A DNA stretch of 64,000 nt from the NCBI GenBank assembly GCA_900199505.1, contig FZQV01000003.1:62001-126000 (forward strand), in the 5' to 3' direction. The stretch comes from Ruaniaceae bacterium KH17 (GTDB taxonomy: Bacteria; Actinomycetota; Actinomycetes; Actinomycetales; Actinomycetaceae). Positions 18,996-29,270 of this stretch are shown here, in pieces; position 1 is the stretch's first letter; each line of letters starts with the position of its first letter. Made by a program: the position numbers and the translations under genes. Under the pieces are notes generated by a model that did no database searches, was not told where the DNA came from, and worked only from the letters and a program-made list of their open reading frames with translations.

Positions 18996-19962
18996 TGTGA
19001 AAGACGAGCTCGCACGCATACGGGTGGACAAGCCCTCGGTTCGGCGCGCCGAGGCTGCTGCGACCCTGCGCTTCGCCGGAGGGCTGCACATCATCTCCGG
19101 CCACGTGGTGGTCGAGGCCGAACTCGATACGGCGATTGCCGCACGGCGATTGCGGCAGACCATCGCCGAGGTGTTCGGGCACACCAGCGAGCTCATCGTG
19201 GTGTCGTCGGGCGGGATTCGTAAGGGCAATCGCTACGTTGTCCGCGTGATCAAGCAGGGCGATGATCTGGCACGGCAGGTGGGGCTGATCGATCTTCGTG
19301 GGCGACCCGTGCGTGGGCTGCCGACGTTCGTGGTCTCGTCGTCGCTCCTCGAATCCGCCGCTGCCTGGAGAGGCGCGTTTCTTGCGCATGGCTCGCTCAC
19401 CGAGCCGGGGCGCTCGGGTTCGCTCGAGGTGACGTGTCCGGGGCCGGAGGCGGCCTTGGCGTTGGCCGGCGCCGCACGGCGGTTGGGAGCGACCGCGAAG
19501 GCCCGTGAGGTGCGTGGAGTCGATCGCGTGGTGGTCCGGGAGAGCGAGTCGATCGGCATCTTGCTCGAGAAGATGGGGGCGGACGAGACGCTCAGTGAGT
19601 GGCAGAAGCGCCGCCTCAAGCGTGAGAACCGCGGCACCGCGAACCGGTTGGCGAACTTCGATGACGCGAATCTGCGCCGCTCGGCGCGAGCCGCCGTCGT
19701 GGCGGGTGCACGTGTTGAGCGAGCGCTGGAGATCCTCGGTGAGTCCAATGTTCCGGAACACCTGCTCGAGGCCGGGCGGCTTCGCGTGGCGCATAAGGAG
19801 TCTTCCCTCGAGGAACTTGGTGCGCTCTCGGTACCGCCGCTCACGAAGGATGCCGTTGCCGGCCGAATCCGGCGGCTCCTCGCGATGGCGGACAAGGCGG
19901 CGAGAGATCAGGGGATCGATGACACCTCGGCGGTGCTCACCGAAGAAATGCTCGACGACTGA
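18979..19962 (+). CDS. whiA: DNA-binding protein WhiA
   Basis: A 327-aa WhiA-family regulator with an N-terminal degenerate LAGLIDADG homing-endonuclease fold ([20 protein letters not shown], then [20 protein letters not shown]) and a C-terminal helix-turn-helix ([34 protein letters not shown]). In Streptomyces it controls sporulation septation and fts genes with WhiB; in non-sporulating actinobacteria it is retained in cell-division control. Last gene of the rapZ-yvcK-whiA operon. Confidence 0.95.
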   Translation: MSLTLDVKDELARIRVDKPSVRRAEAAATLRFAGGLHIISGHVVVEAELDTAIAARRLRQTIAEVFGHTSELIVVSSGGIRKGNRYVVRVIKQGDDLARQVGLIDLRGRPVRGLPTFVVSSSLLESAAAWRGAFLAHGSLTEPGRSGSLEVTCPGPEAALALAGAARRLGATAKAREVRGVDRVVVRESESIGILLEKMGADETLSEWQKRRLKRENRGTANRLANFDDANLRRSARAAVVAGARVERALEILGESNVPEHLLEAGRLRVAHKESSLEELGALSVPPLTKDAVAGRIRRLLAMADKAARDQGIDDTSAVLTEEMLDD

Positions 19963-20000
19963 ACCGTGTCCCACGTGACGATATGGGGGACTATCGGCCT

Positions 20001-20030
20001 TTCCAACTGGGCTCCAGTCGGTGGTAGATT
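20001..20030 (+). promoter_or_regulatory. gap promoter
   Basis: A -10 TAGATT at 20025-20030 with a -35-like TTCCAA at 20001-20006 (18-bp spacing) precedes gap. The ~65-nt leader ends with GGAGG at 20090-20094, 6 nt before the GTG start. No known riboswitch is seen in the leader. Confidence 0.45.
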
Positions 20031-20058
20031 TGTGGTGTTCCACCCAACAAAAAGGTAA

Positions 20059-21105
<1,047 letters not shown>

Positions 21106-21118
21106 GTCAGTGACTGAG

Positions 21119-21145
21119 AAGGGGCGTCCCTATGGGGCGCCCCTT
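21119..21145 (+). terminator. hairpin between gap and pgk
   Basis: AAGGGGCGTCCC (21119-21130) pairs with GGGGCGCCCCTT (21134-21145) over 12 positions with one G-U, around a TAT loop, 13 nt after the gap stop. pgk follows in the same direction with only 19 bp after the hairpin, so this is probably a partial terminator or processing site giving gap a higher transcript level. Confidence 0.7.
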
Positions 21146-21164
21146 ACTCTTCGTTAGGAGAATC

Positions 21165-22355
21165 ATGCGCACAATCGAAACCCTCGGCGACCTGCGCGGC
21201 AAGCGCGTCCTCGTCCGCTCCGACTTCAACGTTCCTCTTGATGGCCAGACCATCACCGATGACGGCCGTATCCGCGCGGCGCTTCCGACTCTCTCCACGC
21301 TGGTAAACGCCGGTGCGAAGGTGATCGTGATGGCGCACCTTGGCCGGCCTAAGGGCGAAGTTGACCCCAGGTACTCTCTCGCACCCGTAGCCGTTCGCCT
21401 CGGCGAGCTACTCGGTGCCCCGGTGACCCTCGCGGCCGACGTCGTCGGCCCGAGTGCACACGAGGCCGTCGCGGCGCTCGGTGAGGGCGAAGTCGTTCTC
21501 CTCGAGAATGTTCGCTTCGACCCCCGTGAGACCTCGAAGGATGACGCCGAGCGCCAGTCGCTGGCGAATGAGCTCGCCGATCTCGCCGACGCCTACGTCT
21601 CCGATGGTTTCGGAGTTGTGCACCGCAAGCAAGCCTCGGTCTACGACATCGCCCAGATTCTCCCCAGCGCCGCCGGTTCGCTCGTGTTCAAGGAGATCGA
21701 CTCGCTCCGGAAGGCGACCGACAACCCGGAGCGCCCGTATACGGTGATCTTGGGTGGCGCGAAGGTGGCCGACAAGCTCGGCGTCATCGCGAACCTGCTC
21801 AATAAGGCGGACATCCTGCTGATCGGTGGCGGCATGGGCTTCACGTTCCTGAAGGCCCAGGGCAAGGAGATCGGCAACTCACTCCTCGACGCGGACCAGC
21901 TCGAGACAGTGAAGGGCTTCCTGGCGACCGCCGCGGAGAAGGGCGTCGAGCTCGTTCTGCCCGTGGACGTCATCGTCGCCCCCGAGTTCGACAAGGACGC
22001 CACCCCGACGGTTGTGAGCGTGGATGAGATCCCCGCCGACCAGATGGGCATGGACCTTGGCCCGGAGAGCCGCGCGCTCTTCGCCGAGAAGATCGCCGCA
22101 TCGAAGACGGTTGTCTGGAACGGCCCGATGGGCGTGTTCGAGTTCCCGGCGTTCGCAGAGGGCACCAAGGTCGTGGCCAGGGCGCTTTCGGAGGCGGATG
22201 CCTTCACGATCGTCGGTGGTGGCGACTCCGCCGCTGCCGTCCGGATCCTCGGCTTTGACGAGGACACCTTCTCTCACATTTCCACCGGTGGCGGCGCCTC
22301 CCTCGAGTTCCTCGAGGGTAAGGAGCTGCCCGGTATCGCAGTTTTGGAGGACTGA
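21165..22355 (+). CDS. pgk: phosphoglycerate kinase
   Basis: A 396-aa two-domain glycolytic kinase making ATP from 1,3-bisphosphoglycerate. Motifs: [20 protein letters not shown] with the substrate-binding arginine and [13 protein letters not shown], the hinge region [32 protein letters not shown], and the nucleotide-binding [14 protein letters not shown] and [19 protein letters not shown]. The ATG at 21165 has TTAGGAG just upstream. The stop overlaps the tpiA start by 1 nt. Confidence 0.97.
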   Translation: MRTIETLGDLRGKRVLVRSDFNVPLDGQTITDDGRIRAALPTLSTLVNAGAKVIVMAHLGRPKGEVDPRYSLAPVAVRLGELLGAPVTLAADVVGPSAHEAVAALGEGEVVLLENVRFDPRETSKDDAERQSLANELADLADAYVSDGFGVVHRKQASVYDIAQILPSAAGSLVFKEIDSLRKATDNPERPYTVILGGAKVADKLGVIANLLNKADILLIGGGMGFTFLKAQGKEIGNSLLDADQLETVKGFLATAAEKGVELVLPVDVIVAPEFDKDATPTVVSVDEIPADQMGMDLGPESRALFAEKIAASKTVVWNGPMGVFEFPAFAEGTKVVARALSEADAFTIVGGGDSAAAVRILGFDEDTFSHISTGGGASLEFLEGKELPGIAVLED

Positions 22356-23140
22356 TGAACGCACGCACCCCGCTGATGGCGGGTAACTGGAAGATGAACC
22401 TCGATCACCACGAGGCGATCGCGCTTGTGCAGAAGCTTGCCTGGGTCCTCAAGGACGCCAAGCACGACTATGACGATGTCGCGGTGGCGGTGATCCCGCC
22501 GTACACCAATCTGCGTTCCGTGCAGACTCTGGTGGATGGCGACAAGCTCGAGATCGCATACGGCGCGCAGGACGTCTCCGTACACGAATCGGGCGCCTAC
22601 ACCGGTGAGATCTCCGGTGCCATGCTCAAGAAGCTCGGTTGCAGCTACGTGGTCGTGGGGCACTCGGAGCGCCGGGAGTACCACGGCGAGTCGGACGAAC
22701 TGATTGGCCAGAAAGCCGCTGTTGCGCTTGCCAAGGAGATGACTCCGATCATCTGCGTGGGCGAGGGCCTGGACATCCGCAAGGCGGGGGAGCACGTGGC
22801 ATACACCCTCGCGCAGGTGGAGGGTTGCTATGCCGGCCTTTCGGCTGAGGATGCCGTCAAGACCGTCATCGCCTACGAGCCCGTCTGGGCGATCGGCACC
22901 GGCGAGGTGGCGACCCCAGAGGACGCGCAGGAGGTCTGTGGTGCGATCCGTGGCAAGCTGAATGAGCTGTATGGCGCGGAGGTTGCCGACGCCGTGCGCG
23001 TGCTCTACGGTGGTTCGGTCAAGTCCTCGAACGTGGCCGCCATCATGGCGAAAGATGACATCGACGGCGCGCTCGTGGGCGGTGCCTCGCTCCAGGCCGA
23101 AGAGTTCGCGGCGATCGCGCGTTACAAGGTCGTCTCGTAA
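22355..23140 (+). CDS. tpiA: triose-phosphate isomerase
   Basis: A 261-aa TIM-barrel glycolytic enzyme interconverting dihydroxyacetone phosphate and glyceraldehyde 3-phosphate. Substrate-binding Asn-Lys in GNWKMNL, catalytic His in [14 protein letters not shown], catalytic Glu and flexible loop in [17 protein letters not shown], and the phosphate-binding YGGSVK and GALVGGASL. The start overlaps the pgk stop (TGATG), so the two are translationally coupled. A hairpin follows the stop. Confidence 0.97.
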   Translation: MNARTPLMAGNWKMNLDHHEAIALVQKLAWVLKDAKHDYDDVAVAVIPPYTNLRSVQTLVDGDKLEIAYGAQDVSVHESGAYTGEISGAMLKKLGCSYVVVGHSERREYHGESDELIGQKAAVALAKEMTPIICVGEGLDIRKAGEHVAYTLAQVEGCYAGLSAEDAVKTVIAYEPVWAIGTGEVATPEDAQEVCGAIRGKLNELYGAEVADAVRVLYGGSVKSSNVAAIMAKDDIDGALVGGASLQAEEFAAIARYKVVS

Positions 23141-23154
23141 GACACGCACGAATG

Positions 23155-23184
23155 GCCGATGGTGAGGCTTTGCCCGCCATCGGC
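23155..23184 (+). terminator. hairpin after tpiA
   Basis: GCCGATGG (23155-23162) and CCATCGGC (23177-23184) are perfect inverted repeats, with an inner GGC/GCC pair in the loop. It begins 15 nt after the tpiA stop and ends just before a -10-like TATTCT (23185-23190) that probably serves secG. Confidence 0.65.
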
Positions 23185-23224
23185 TATTCTGTGTGAGGAC
23201 ATTCCACCAGTTAAGGAAACTCTC

Positions 23225-23470
23225 GTGCTAGTTCTGAAGATCATCCTCGAGGTGCTCCTCGTGCTCACTTCGTTCTTCCTTGTGATGACAATTCTCATGC
23301 ACAAGGGCAAGGGCGGTGGTCTCTCTGACATGTTCGGCGGCGGTCTCTCCTCCGCCGTTGGCTCATCCGGTGTTGCCGAGCGGAACCTGAACCGCATCAC
23401 GGTTGGCGTGGCCCTTCTGTGGACCGCATCGATCGTGTTGCTCGGTCTGCTCGCCCGCTTCGGCTTCTAG
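23225..23470 (+). CDS. secG: preprotein translocase subunit SecG
   Basis: An 81-aa inner-membrane protein of the SecYEG channel. It has two transmembrane segments (residues ~1-20 and ~57-77) joined by a glycine-rich cytosolic loop HKGKGGGLSDMFGGGLSSAV, the SecG hallmark. The GTG at 23225 has AAGGAA 6 nt upstream; the longer frame lacks family likeness. Placement right after tpiA is typical of actinobacteria. Confidence 0.93.
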   Translation: MLVLKIILEVLLVLTSFFLVMTILMHKGKGGGLSDMFGGGLSSAVGSSGVAERNLNRITVGVALLWTASIVLLGLLARFGF

Positions 23471-23481
23471 CGAGTCCCGCG

Positions 23482-23829
23482 ATGGCGTCTGGAAATGCGA
23501 TTCGCGGTACCCGAGTGGGTTCCGGCCCCATGGGCGAGTCCGTGCGCGGTGAACTTGCCCCGCGTGTCCGCGTCTCCTACTGGTGCGCCGCGGGCCACGA
23601 GACTGAGGCGCTCTTTGCCACCGATCCGGACACCGAAGTCCCGCTGGAGTGGGAGTGCCACGACTGCGGTCTACCCGTCGGCCTCGACAAGGACGATCCG
23701 CCGGAGGCGGCGAAGACCGCTCCGTACAAGACACATCTCGCCTACGTGAAAGAGCGCCGCACGGACGAGGACGGTCAGGCCCTCCTCGACGAAGCGCTGT
23801 CACACCTCCGCGAGCGCCGCGGCGGCTAG
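23482..23829 (+). CDS. rbpA: RNA polymerase-binding protein RbpA
   Basis: A 115-aa actinobacteria-specific transcription factor that binds RNA polymerase and group 1/2 sigma factors and stabilises open complexes. Visible are the N-terminal tail and core beta-barrel zinc domain (VSYWCAAGHETEALFA...WECHDCGLPVG; two cysteines in CHDC plus CAAGH) and the basic linker and sigma-interacting helix (THLAYVKERRTDEDGQALLDEALSHLR). Only 11 bp separate it from secG. Its last 30 nt overlap the convergent opcA 3' end. Confidence 0.95.
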   Translation: MASGNAIRGTRVGSGPMGESVRGELAPRVRVSYWCAAGHETEALFATDPDTEVPLEWECHDCGLPVGLDKDDPPEAAKTAPYKTHLAYVKERRTDEDGQALLDEALSHLRERRGG

Positions 23830-24705
23830 GGCGGCGGCGTAGGTCACGTCGGCGTCGAGCCGGCGCAGGTCCTCCATCAGGCAGTCGCCCAGCGTGCGCA
23901 CTGCGAGAGACGTGCTCTGCGCGATGCCGCCGGGCCGCGAGATCGTCGCCGTGGCCGAGCCCGGTTCACGATCGATCACGAGATGATCGTTCTCGAAGTC
24001 AACTCGGACGGTGCGCAACTCCACCGCCTCGATCGGGGCAATCTCCACAGGAACGTTCAGCCGGTCCCGCAGCCACCCGGCCAACAAATGGGTAGCCGGG
24101 CGTTCGGAGTTACCGGTGATTGTGACGCTCACCGGTGTGGGAAGCGGCTGATCGAACTGTGCGGCAAGGAGCGCGCGCCACAGCGTGATTCGCGCCCACG
24201 AGAGATCGGTATCGCCGGGCTGATAGTGCGTGGCGAGCTCGCGTAGCGCGGGAAGCCCATTGTTCACAGCCTCGGTGATTCGCCGTGTCGCCATCTGGCC
24301 GATCAGGCTTGCTGCTGGGTTCGCCGGGGTGTCACCCAACCACAATGCGACGATCGGCGTGTCAGGCAGCAGCAGGGGAGTGATCAACGTATCGAGCTCG
24401 CGGCCGGCGTCTCCGCGCGGCTTGAGGACAACCACCTCGGACGCGCCGGCGTCCGCTCCCACGCGAATCTCGGCGTCGAGCCCGTCATCCGCGCTGTTTC
24501 GACAGTCCTCGATCACGATGACACGTGCGGGATGCTCACGCGAGGCATTATTGGCGAGCTCAATCGCGTCTTCGACCCCACCATGATCGGTCATCACGAT
24601 GAGAGTGAGGACGCGCCCGAGCGCAACGACGCCGCCTTCCTCACGGACCTCGTTCAAGCGGTTCGCCACCTGTGCTGCGGTACAGGATTCAAGTGGAATG
24701 ATCAT
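23800..24705 (-). CDS. opcA: glucose-6-phosphate dehydrogenase assembly protein OpcA
   Basis: A 301-aa OpcA-family protein needed for full activity or assembly of glucose-6-phosphate dehydrogenase in cyanobacteria and actinobacteria. Family blocks: GRVLTLIVMTD, SREHPARVIVIEDC, RVGADAGASEVVVL, TPLLLPDTPIVALWLGDTP and YQPGDTDLSWARITLWRALLA. The ATG at 24705 overlaps the zwf stop (ATGA) and gives the typical MII- start; an ATG at 24717 is possible. Third gene of tkt-zwf-opcA. The 3' end overlaps rbpA by 30 bp, tail to tail. Confidence 0.94.
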   Translation of the reverse strand: MIIPLESCTAAQVANRLNEVREEGGVVALGRVLTLIVMTDHGGVEDAIELANNASREHPARVIVIEDCRNSADDGLDAEIRVGADAGASEVVVLKPRGDAGRELDTLITPLLLPDTPIVALWLGDTPANPAASLIGQMATRRITEAVNNGLPALRELATHYQPGDTDLSWARITLWRALLAAQFDQPLPTPVSVTITGNSERPATHLLAGWLRDRLNVPVEIAPIEAVELRTVRVDFENDHLVIDREPGSATATISRPGGIAQSTSLAVRTLGDCLMEDLRRLDADVTYAAALAAAALAEV

Positions 24706-26213
24706 GGTCTCCGCCACTCCCTGCCGTCCACGGCCATCATTCGCTCGGCACTATCGGGGCCCCAGGAACCTGGGCGGTACTGCTCGATGGGTTGTCCGTC
24801 CCAGTGTTCAAGGATCGGATCGAGGATCTGCCACGACAGCTCCACTTCACGCTGCAGGGGGAAGAGCGGGGGATCCCCGATTAGCACGTCCAGCAGGAGG
24901 CGTTCATAGGCTTCAGGCGAGTTCTCGGTGAAGGCGTGGCCGTAGCCGAAGTCCATCGTCACGTCGCGCACCTCCATCTTGGTGCCGGGCGTCTTCGCGC
25001 CAAACCGAATCGTGACCCCTTCATCCGGCTGGACCCGGATCACGAGAGCGTTGAGGCCCAGCTGCGATGTGGAGACCGGATCGAACGGAAGGTGCGGTGC
25101 TCTCTTGAAGACGACCGCAATCTCGGTGACGCGGCGGCCCAGCCGCTTGCCTGCGCGTAGGTAGAACGGCACGCCCGCCCACCGTCGGTTCTCGATATCG
25201 AGCCGGATGGCGGCAAACGTCTCGGTCGTCGAGTTCGGATTCATTCCGTCCTCGTCCAGGAAGCCATTGACGGGTGCGCCACCCTGCCATCCGGCGCCGT
25301 ATTGACCTCGCGCGGTGTGCAGATCGATGTCCCTCGGGCCACGGACTGCCGAGAGCACCTTGATCTTCTCGGCGCGCAGGGCAGCGGCCTCGAACGATGC
25401 GGGCTCTTCCATTGCCGTCAGGGCGAGAAGCTGCAGGAGGTGGTTCTGGATGACGTCTCGGGCGGCGCCGATTCCGTCGTAGTAGCCGGCGCGCGTCCCG
25501 ATTCCGATGTCCTCGGCCATCGTGATCTGTACGTGGTCCACCCAGTGCGAGTTCCAGAGCGGCTCGAAAAGCTGGTTCGCAAACCGCAACGCCATGAGGT
25601 TCTGAACGGTCTCCTTGCCGAGGTAGTGATCGATCCGGAACACGTCCTCGGGGGCGAAGACGGCCGAGAGGACTTCGTCGAGCTCCTTGGCGGTCTGAAG
25701 ATCCGAGCCGAAAGGCTTCTCGATCACCACTCGCCGCCAGCTGCCATTGGCGGACTTTGAGAGCCCCGATTGCGAGAGCCGCGAGAGCACCACGGGGAAC
25801 GAGCTGGGTGGCACGGAGAGGTAGAAGGCGTGATTCCCTTCCGTGCCGATCTCTTCGTCGAGTTCGCGGACGGTGTCCGCGAGCCGATCGAAAGCGTCCT
25901 GATCGTCAAAGGAACCCGAGACGAAGCGGATCCGCCGTGCGAGCTCCTGCCAGGTGCTCTCTACGTAGGGTGTACGCGCCCCTTTCACGACGGACTCGTG
26001 GACCACGTCGACAAAGTGCTCCAACGTCCAATCGCGCCGAGCAAAGCCGGTCAGGGCGAACGAGGGCGGTAACAAGCCGCGGTTGGCGAGGTCATAGATC
26101 GCAGGCAACAACTTGTTGCGGGCGAGATCGCCCGTCACTCCGAAGAGGACGAGTCCTGCCGGTCCTGCGATGCGTGGAAGGCGCCGATCGTGTGGGTCGC
26201 GAAGTGGATTCAC
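24702..26213 (-). CDS. zwf: glucose-6-phosphate 1-dehydrogenase
   Basis: A 503-aa enzyme opening the oxidative pentose phosphate pathway and producing NADPH. NADP-binding GVTGDLARNKLLPAIYDLA, catalytic RIDHYLGKETVQNLMALRFAN and a C-terminal block with RLLLDVLIGDPPLFP are present. GTG at 26213 (NPLRDPHDRRLPRIAGPAG) is preferred: it matches actinobacterial Zwf N-termini and has GGGTGA 10 nt upstream. The longest frame starts at TTG 26234, inside tkt, without a ribosome site. With the GTG start there are 10 nt between the tkt stop and zwf. Confidence 0.95.
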   Translation of the reverse strand: MNPLRDPHDRRLPRIAGPAGLVLFGVTGDLARNKLLPAIYDLANRGLLPPSFALTGFARRDWTLEHFVDVVHESVVKGARTPYVESTWQELARRIRFVSGSFDDQDAFDRLADTVRELDEEIGTEGNHAFYLSVPPSSFPVVLSRLSQSGLSKSANGSWRRVVIEKPFGSDLQTAKELDEVLSAVFAPEDVFRIDHYLGKETVQNLMALRFANQLFEPLWNSHWVDHVQITMAEDIGIGTRAGYYDGIGAARDVIQNHLLQLLALTAMEEPASFEAAALRAEKIKVLSAVRGPRDIDLHTARGQYGAGWQGGAPVNGFLDEDGMNPNSTTETFAAIRLDIENRRWAGVPFYLRAGKRLGRRVTEIAVVFKRAPHLPFDPVSTSQLGLNALVIRVQPDEGVTIRFGAKTPGTKMEVRDVTMDFGYGHAFTENSPEAYERLLLDVLIGDPPLFPLQREVELSWQILDPILEHWDGQPIEQYRPGSWGPDSAERMMAVDGREWRRP

Positions 26214-26223
26214 CTGGCGATTA

Positions 26224-28278
26224 TCACCCAGCAAGGACGGTGCGCGCGGCAGCGGCCACGTTTTCGGGATTCATGCCGTACTCCTTGAGGAGGAGCACGC
26301 CGTCGGCCGACTCGCCGAAGTGGTCGATTCCGACGCGCCCCTTCGGGTCGTTGACGTACTTCGCCCAGTAGTCCGGGATGCCCGCCTCGACGGAGACGCG
26401 CGTCTGCACGGCTTCCGGCAGGACCGACTCCTTGTACTCGTCCGACTGCTGCTCGAACCACTCCACACACGGCATGGAGACGACTCGCACGCCGACACCC
26501 TCGGCCGCGAGGAGCTCACGTGCTTCGAGTGCGACGGAGACCTCGGATCCCGTTGCAATGATGATCAGATCGAGCGTCTCGGAATCGGCGAGGACGTATC
26601 CGCCCTTCGTCACGTTCTCGGCGCCGGCAAGGCCGGTGCGATCGATCACGGGGACGTTCTGGCGGGTCAGAATGAGTCCGGCCGGACCATCGGTGCGTTC
26701 GAGTATGCCGCGCCACGCGTGAGCCGTCTCATTCGCGTCCGCCGGGCGCACGATCGAGAGCCCGGGAATCGCGCGGTAAGCGGCGAGATGCTCGATCGGC
26801 TGGTGCGTGGGGCCGTCTTCGCCCACACCCACGGAATCGTGCGTCCAGACGAAAATCGAGGGCACACCCATCACCGCCGCGAGGCGCACCGCGCCACGCA
26901 TGTAATCGGCAAACACGAAGAAGGTGCCGCCGTACGGGCGGGTAAGGCCGAGAGCCATGCCGTTGACGATCGCGCCCATGCCGTGTTCGCGTACACCGAA
27001 GTGCAAGGTGCGGCCGTAGAGGTTGCCCTGGAACATGTCCGACTGGCGGTCCTCGGGAAGGAAGGACGGCTCACCCTTCATGGTCGTGTTGTTCGAACCG
27101 GCGAGGTCCGCGGAACCACCCCAGAGCTCGGGGAGGACCGGGGCGAGCGCGCCCAGCACCTGGCCGGAGGCGGCGCGAGTGGCAACGGCCTTGCCCGGCT
27201 CAAACTCGGGGAGTGCCGCCTCCCATCCCTCCGGCAGTTCACCCGCCACGAGGCGGTCGAGCAGGGCGGCGCCGTCAGCGTTGGCGGCGCGCCAGGCCTC
27301 GTAGCCGGTCGTCCACTCGGCCCGATCGGCGGCTGTACGCTCGATGACCTGTGCGCGGCTCTCCTCCGCGATCGGTGCCGCATAGTCGAAGTCCACGTCC
27401 GGATCGATCCCGATCCGTTCCTTCAGCCCGCGAATCTCCTCCGCGCCGAGGGCCGAACCGTGTGCGGCACCGGTGTTCTGCTTCGTGGGGGAGGGCCAGG
27501 CCATGATCGTGGTGAGGCGGATGAACGACGGCCTGTCCGTGACCGCCTTCGCCGCTTCGATCGCGGCCTCGAGCGCGTCCACGTCCTCGACGTACTCGCT
27601 CCCGCCGTTCGTCCAGTCCACGTGCTGGGTGTGCCATCCGTACGCCTCGTATCGCGCGAGTACGTCTTCGGTGAACGCGATGTTGGTGTCATCCTCGATC
27701 GAGATCCGGTTGTCGTCATAGATCACCACGAGGCGGCCGAGGTGCTGCGTGCCCGCGAGTGAGGAGGCCTCACTGGTGACGCCTTCCTGCAAGCAACCAT
27801 CGCCCACCAGCGCGAACACGTAGTGATCGAACGGCGACTCTCCCTCGGGCGTGTGCGGGTCGAAGAGCCCACGCTCACGGCGCGCGGCCATGGCCATCCC
27901 GACGGCGGAGGCGAGGCCCTGGCCGAGCGGCCCGGTGGTCATCTCCACGCCAGCGGTATGGCGGTACTCCGGGTGGCCTGGGGTGAGCGAGCCGCGGGTC
28001 CGCAGCGCCTTGAGGTCATCGAGCGCGAGGTCGTAGCCCGAGAGGTAGAGCTGGTTGTACAGCGTCAGCGATGAGTGCCCGATCGAGAGAATGAAACGGT
28101 CGCGGCCGAGCCAGTGCGGATCCGTCGGATCGTGGCGAAGCACCTTGTGGAACAGCAGGTGCGCGGCGGGCGCAAGCGAGATGGCCGTGCCGGGGTGGCC
28201 GTTACCCACCTTCTGGACGGCGTCCGCGGCGAGCGCGCGGGCGGCATTGATGGCGCGGGTATCGAGGTCATTCAGCAC
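26224..28278 (-). CDS. tkt: transketolase
   Basis: A 684-aa thiamine-diphosphate enzyme of the non-oxidative pentose phosphate pathway. Visible are GNGHPGTAISLAPAAHLLF, the cofactor-binding VGDGCLQEGVTSEASSLAG with YDDNRISIEDDT, the pyrimidine domain VREHGMGAIVNGMAL with FVFADYMRGAVRLAAVM, and WTHDSVGVGEDGPTHQPIE. The GTG at 28278 has GGAAGGA upstream. It leads the minus-strand tkt-zwf-opcA unit; transaldolase and 6-phosphogluconolactonase, often in this cluster, are absent. Divergent from ctaB. Confidence 0.97.
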   Translation of the reverse strand: MLNDLDTRAINAARALAADAVQKVGNGHPGTAISLAPAAHLLFHKVLRHDPTDPHWLGRDRFILSIGHSSLTLYNQLYLSGYDLALDDLKALRTRGSLTPGHPEYRHTAGVEMTTGPLGQGLASAVGMAMAARRERGLFDPHTPEGESPFDHYVFALVGDGCLQEGVTSEASSLAGTQHLGRLVVIYDDNRISIEDDTNIAFTEDVLARYEAYGWHTQHVDWTNGGSEYVEDVDALEAAIEAAKAVTDRPSFIRLTTIMAWPSPTKQNTGAAHGSALGAEEIRGLKERIGIDPDVDFDYAAPIAEESRAQVIERTAADRAEWTTGYEAWRAANADGAALLDRLVAGELPEGWEAALPEFEPGKAVATRAASGQVLGALAPVLPELWGGSADLAGSNNTTMKGEPSFLPEDRQSDMFQGNLYGRTLHFGVREHGMGAIVNGMALGLTRPYGGTFFVFADYMRGAVRLAAVMGVPSIFVWTHDSVGVGEDGPTHQPIEHLAAYRAIPGLSIVRPADANETAHAWRGILERTDGPAGLILTRQNVPVIDRTGLAGAENVTKGGYVLADSETLDLIIIATGSEVSVALEARELLAAEGVGVRVVSMPCVEWFEQQSDEYKESVLPEAVQTRVSVEAGIPDYWAKYVNDPKGRVGIDHFGESADGVLLLKEYGMNPENVAAAARTVLAG

Positions 28279-28333
28279 TGATGTGTTCCTTCCGGGGCGG
28301 TTACCTAGGCCAACCCTATCGCTGGGAGCGGGG

Positions 28334-28358
28334 TATTCTGGAGCGGAAAGCTGAGGAG
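28334..28358 (+). promoter_or_regulatory. ctaB -10 and ribosome binding site
   Basis: TATTCT at 28334-28339 fits a -10 box, and GAGGAG at 28353-28358 a strong Shine-Dalgarno. A transcript from this -10 would begin near 28346 and could not include the ATG at 28281, which argues for an initiation codon near 28365. The -35 is weak. Confidence 0.5.
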
Positions 28359-28364
28359 TTCATC

Positions 28365-29270
28365 ATCACCACCGCCACCCGCGCCGAAAAGGTCAAGAAC
28401 GGGGTTGCCCCGTATATCGCGCTCATGAAGCTGAGAGTCGTCGAACTGCTCCTGGTGACGACTCTTCCCACGATGATTCTCGCCGCCAGGGGCTGGCCCG
28501 GCACTTGGCTGGTGATCATTGTGCTGATCGGTGGCACGGCAGCAGCCGGCGCCGCGAACGCGTACAACATGATCTACGACCGGGACATCGACGCCAAGAT
28601 GAACCGCACACGGAAGCGCCCCCTTGTGACCGGTCAGATCTCGGTTCGGGCCGCGACGATCTTCGCCACCGCCCTCGCCGTGGGTTCGGTGCTGTGGTTT
28701 GGCCTCTTGGTGAACTGGCTCTCCGCCATCCTGACCGTCATTGCGATCGTCTGGTACGCCGTCGGCTACACGATGATCCTGAAGCGGCGCACCACCCAGA
28801 ACATTGTGTGGGGCGGCATCGCTGGCTGTATGCAGGTGCTGATCGGCTGGTCCGCCGTGACTGGTTCGCTCGCGTGGCCCGCCTGGATCCTGTTCGGGAT
28901 CATCTTCTTTTGGACTCCTCCGCACTACTGGCCGCTCTCGATGAAGTTCAAGGCGGACTACGCGCGTGCCGACGTTCCGATGGCGCCGGTCGTCCAGAAG
29001 GACACAACGGTCGCCTGGCACATGATCGTGCACGCCGTGGCGATGTTCGGTCTCTCACTTCTGCTCATCCCAGTAGCAGGTATGACGTGGCTGTACTCGA
29101 TCGCGGCCGTGGTCTCCGGTGCGTGGTTCCTGTGGCTGTGTATCGATCTTTACCGGCGTGCGCTCCACCCCGAGCGGGGCAAACTCGCCGCGATGAAGGT
29201 ATTCCACGGCTCGATCTACTATCTGAGCATCCTGTTCATCGCGTTGGCGATCGATCCCTTCCTGCAATGA
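28365..29270 (+). CDS. ctaB: protoheme IX farnesyltransferase (heme O synthase)
   Basis: About 301 aa. A UbiA-family membrane prenyltransferase that adds farnesyl to heme B for heme-copper oxidases. The first Asp-rich motif [20 protein letters not shown] is clear, with [40 protein letters not shown] and about eight to nine membrane spans. The start is uncertain: no ATG/GTG/TTG lies between 28281 and the conserved N-terminus. An ATC at 28365 has GAGGAG 6 nt upstream and gives the usual family length. The ATG at 28281 would add 28 unlike residues and leave only 2 bp to the divergent tkt; ATG 28425 would cut conserved sequence. The stop overlaps xerD (ATGA). Confidence 0.9.
   Translation: MTTATRAEKVKNGVAPYIALMKLRVVELLLVTTLPTMILAARGWPGTWLVIIVLIGGTAAAGAANAYNMIYDRDIDAKMNRTRKRPLVTGQISVRAATIFATALAVGSVLWFGLLVNWLSAILTVIAIVWYAVGYTMILKRRTTQNIVWGGIAGCMQVLIGWSAVTGSLAWPAWILFGIIFFWTPPHYWPLSMKFKADYARADVPMAPVVQKDTTVAWHMIVHAVAMFGLSLLLIPVAGMTWLYSIAAVVSGAWFLWLCIDLYRRALHPERGKLAAMKVFHGSIYYLSILFIALAIDPFLQ

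Noticed and set aside
26113-27762. 549-codon open frame on the plus strand
   Set aside because: Antisense to tkt and the start of zwf; arginine- and histidine-rich mirror translation.
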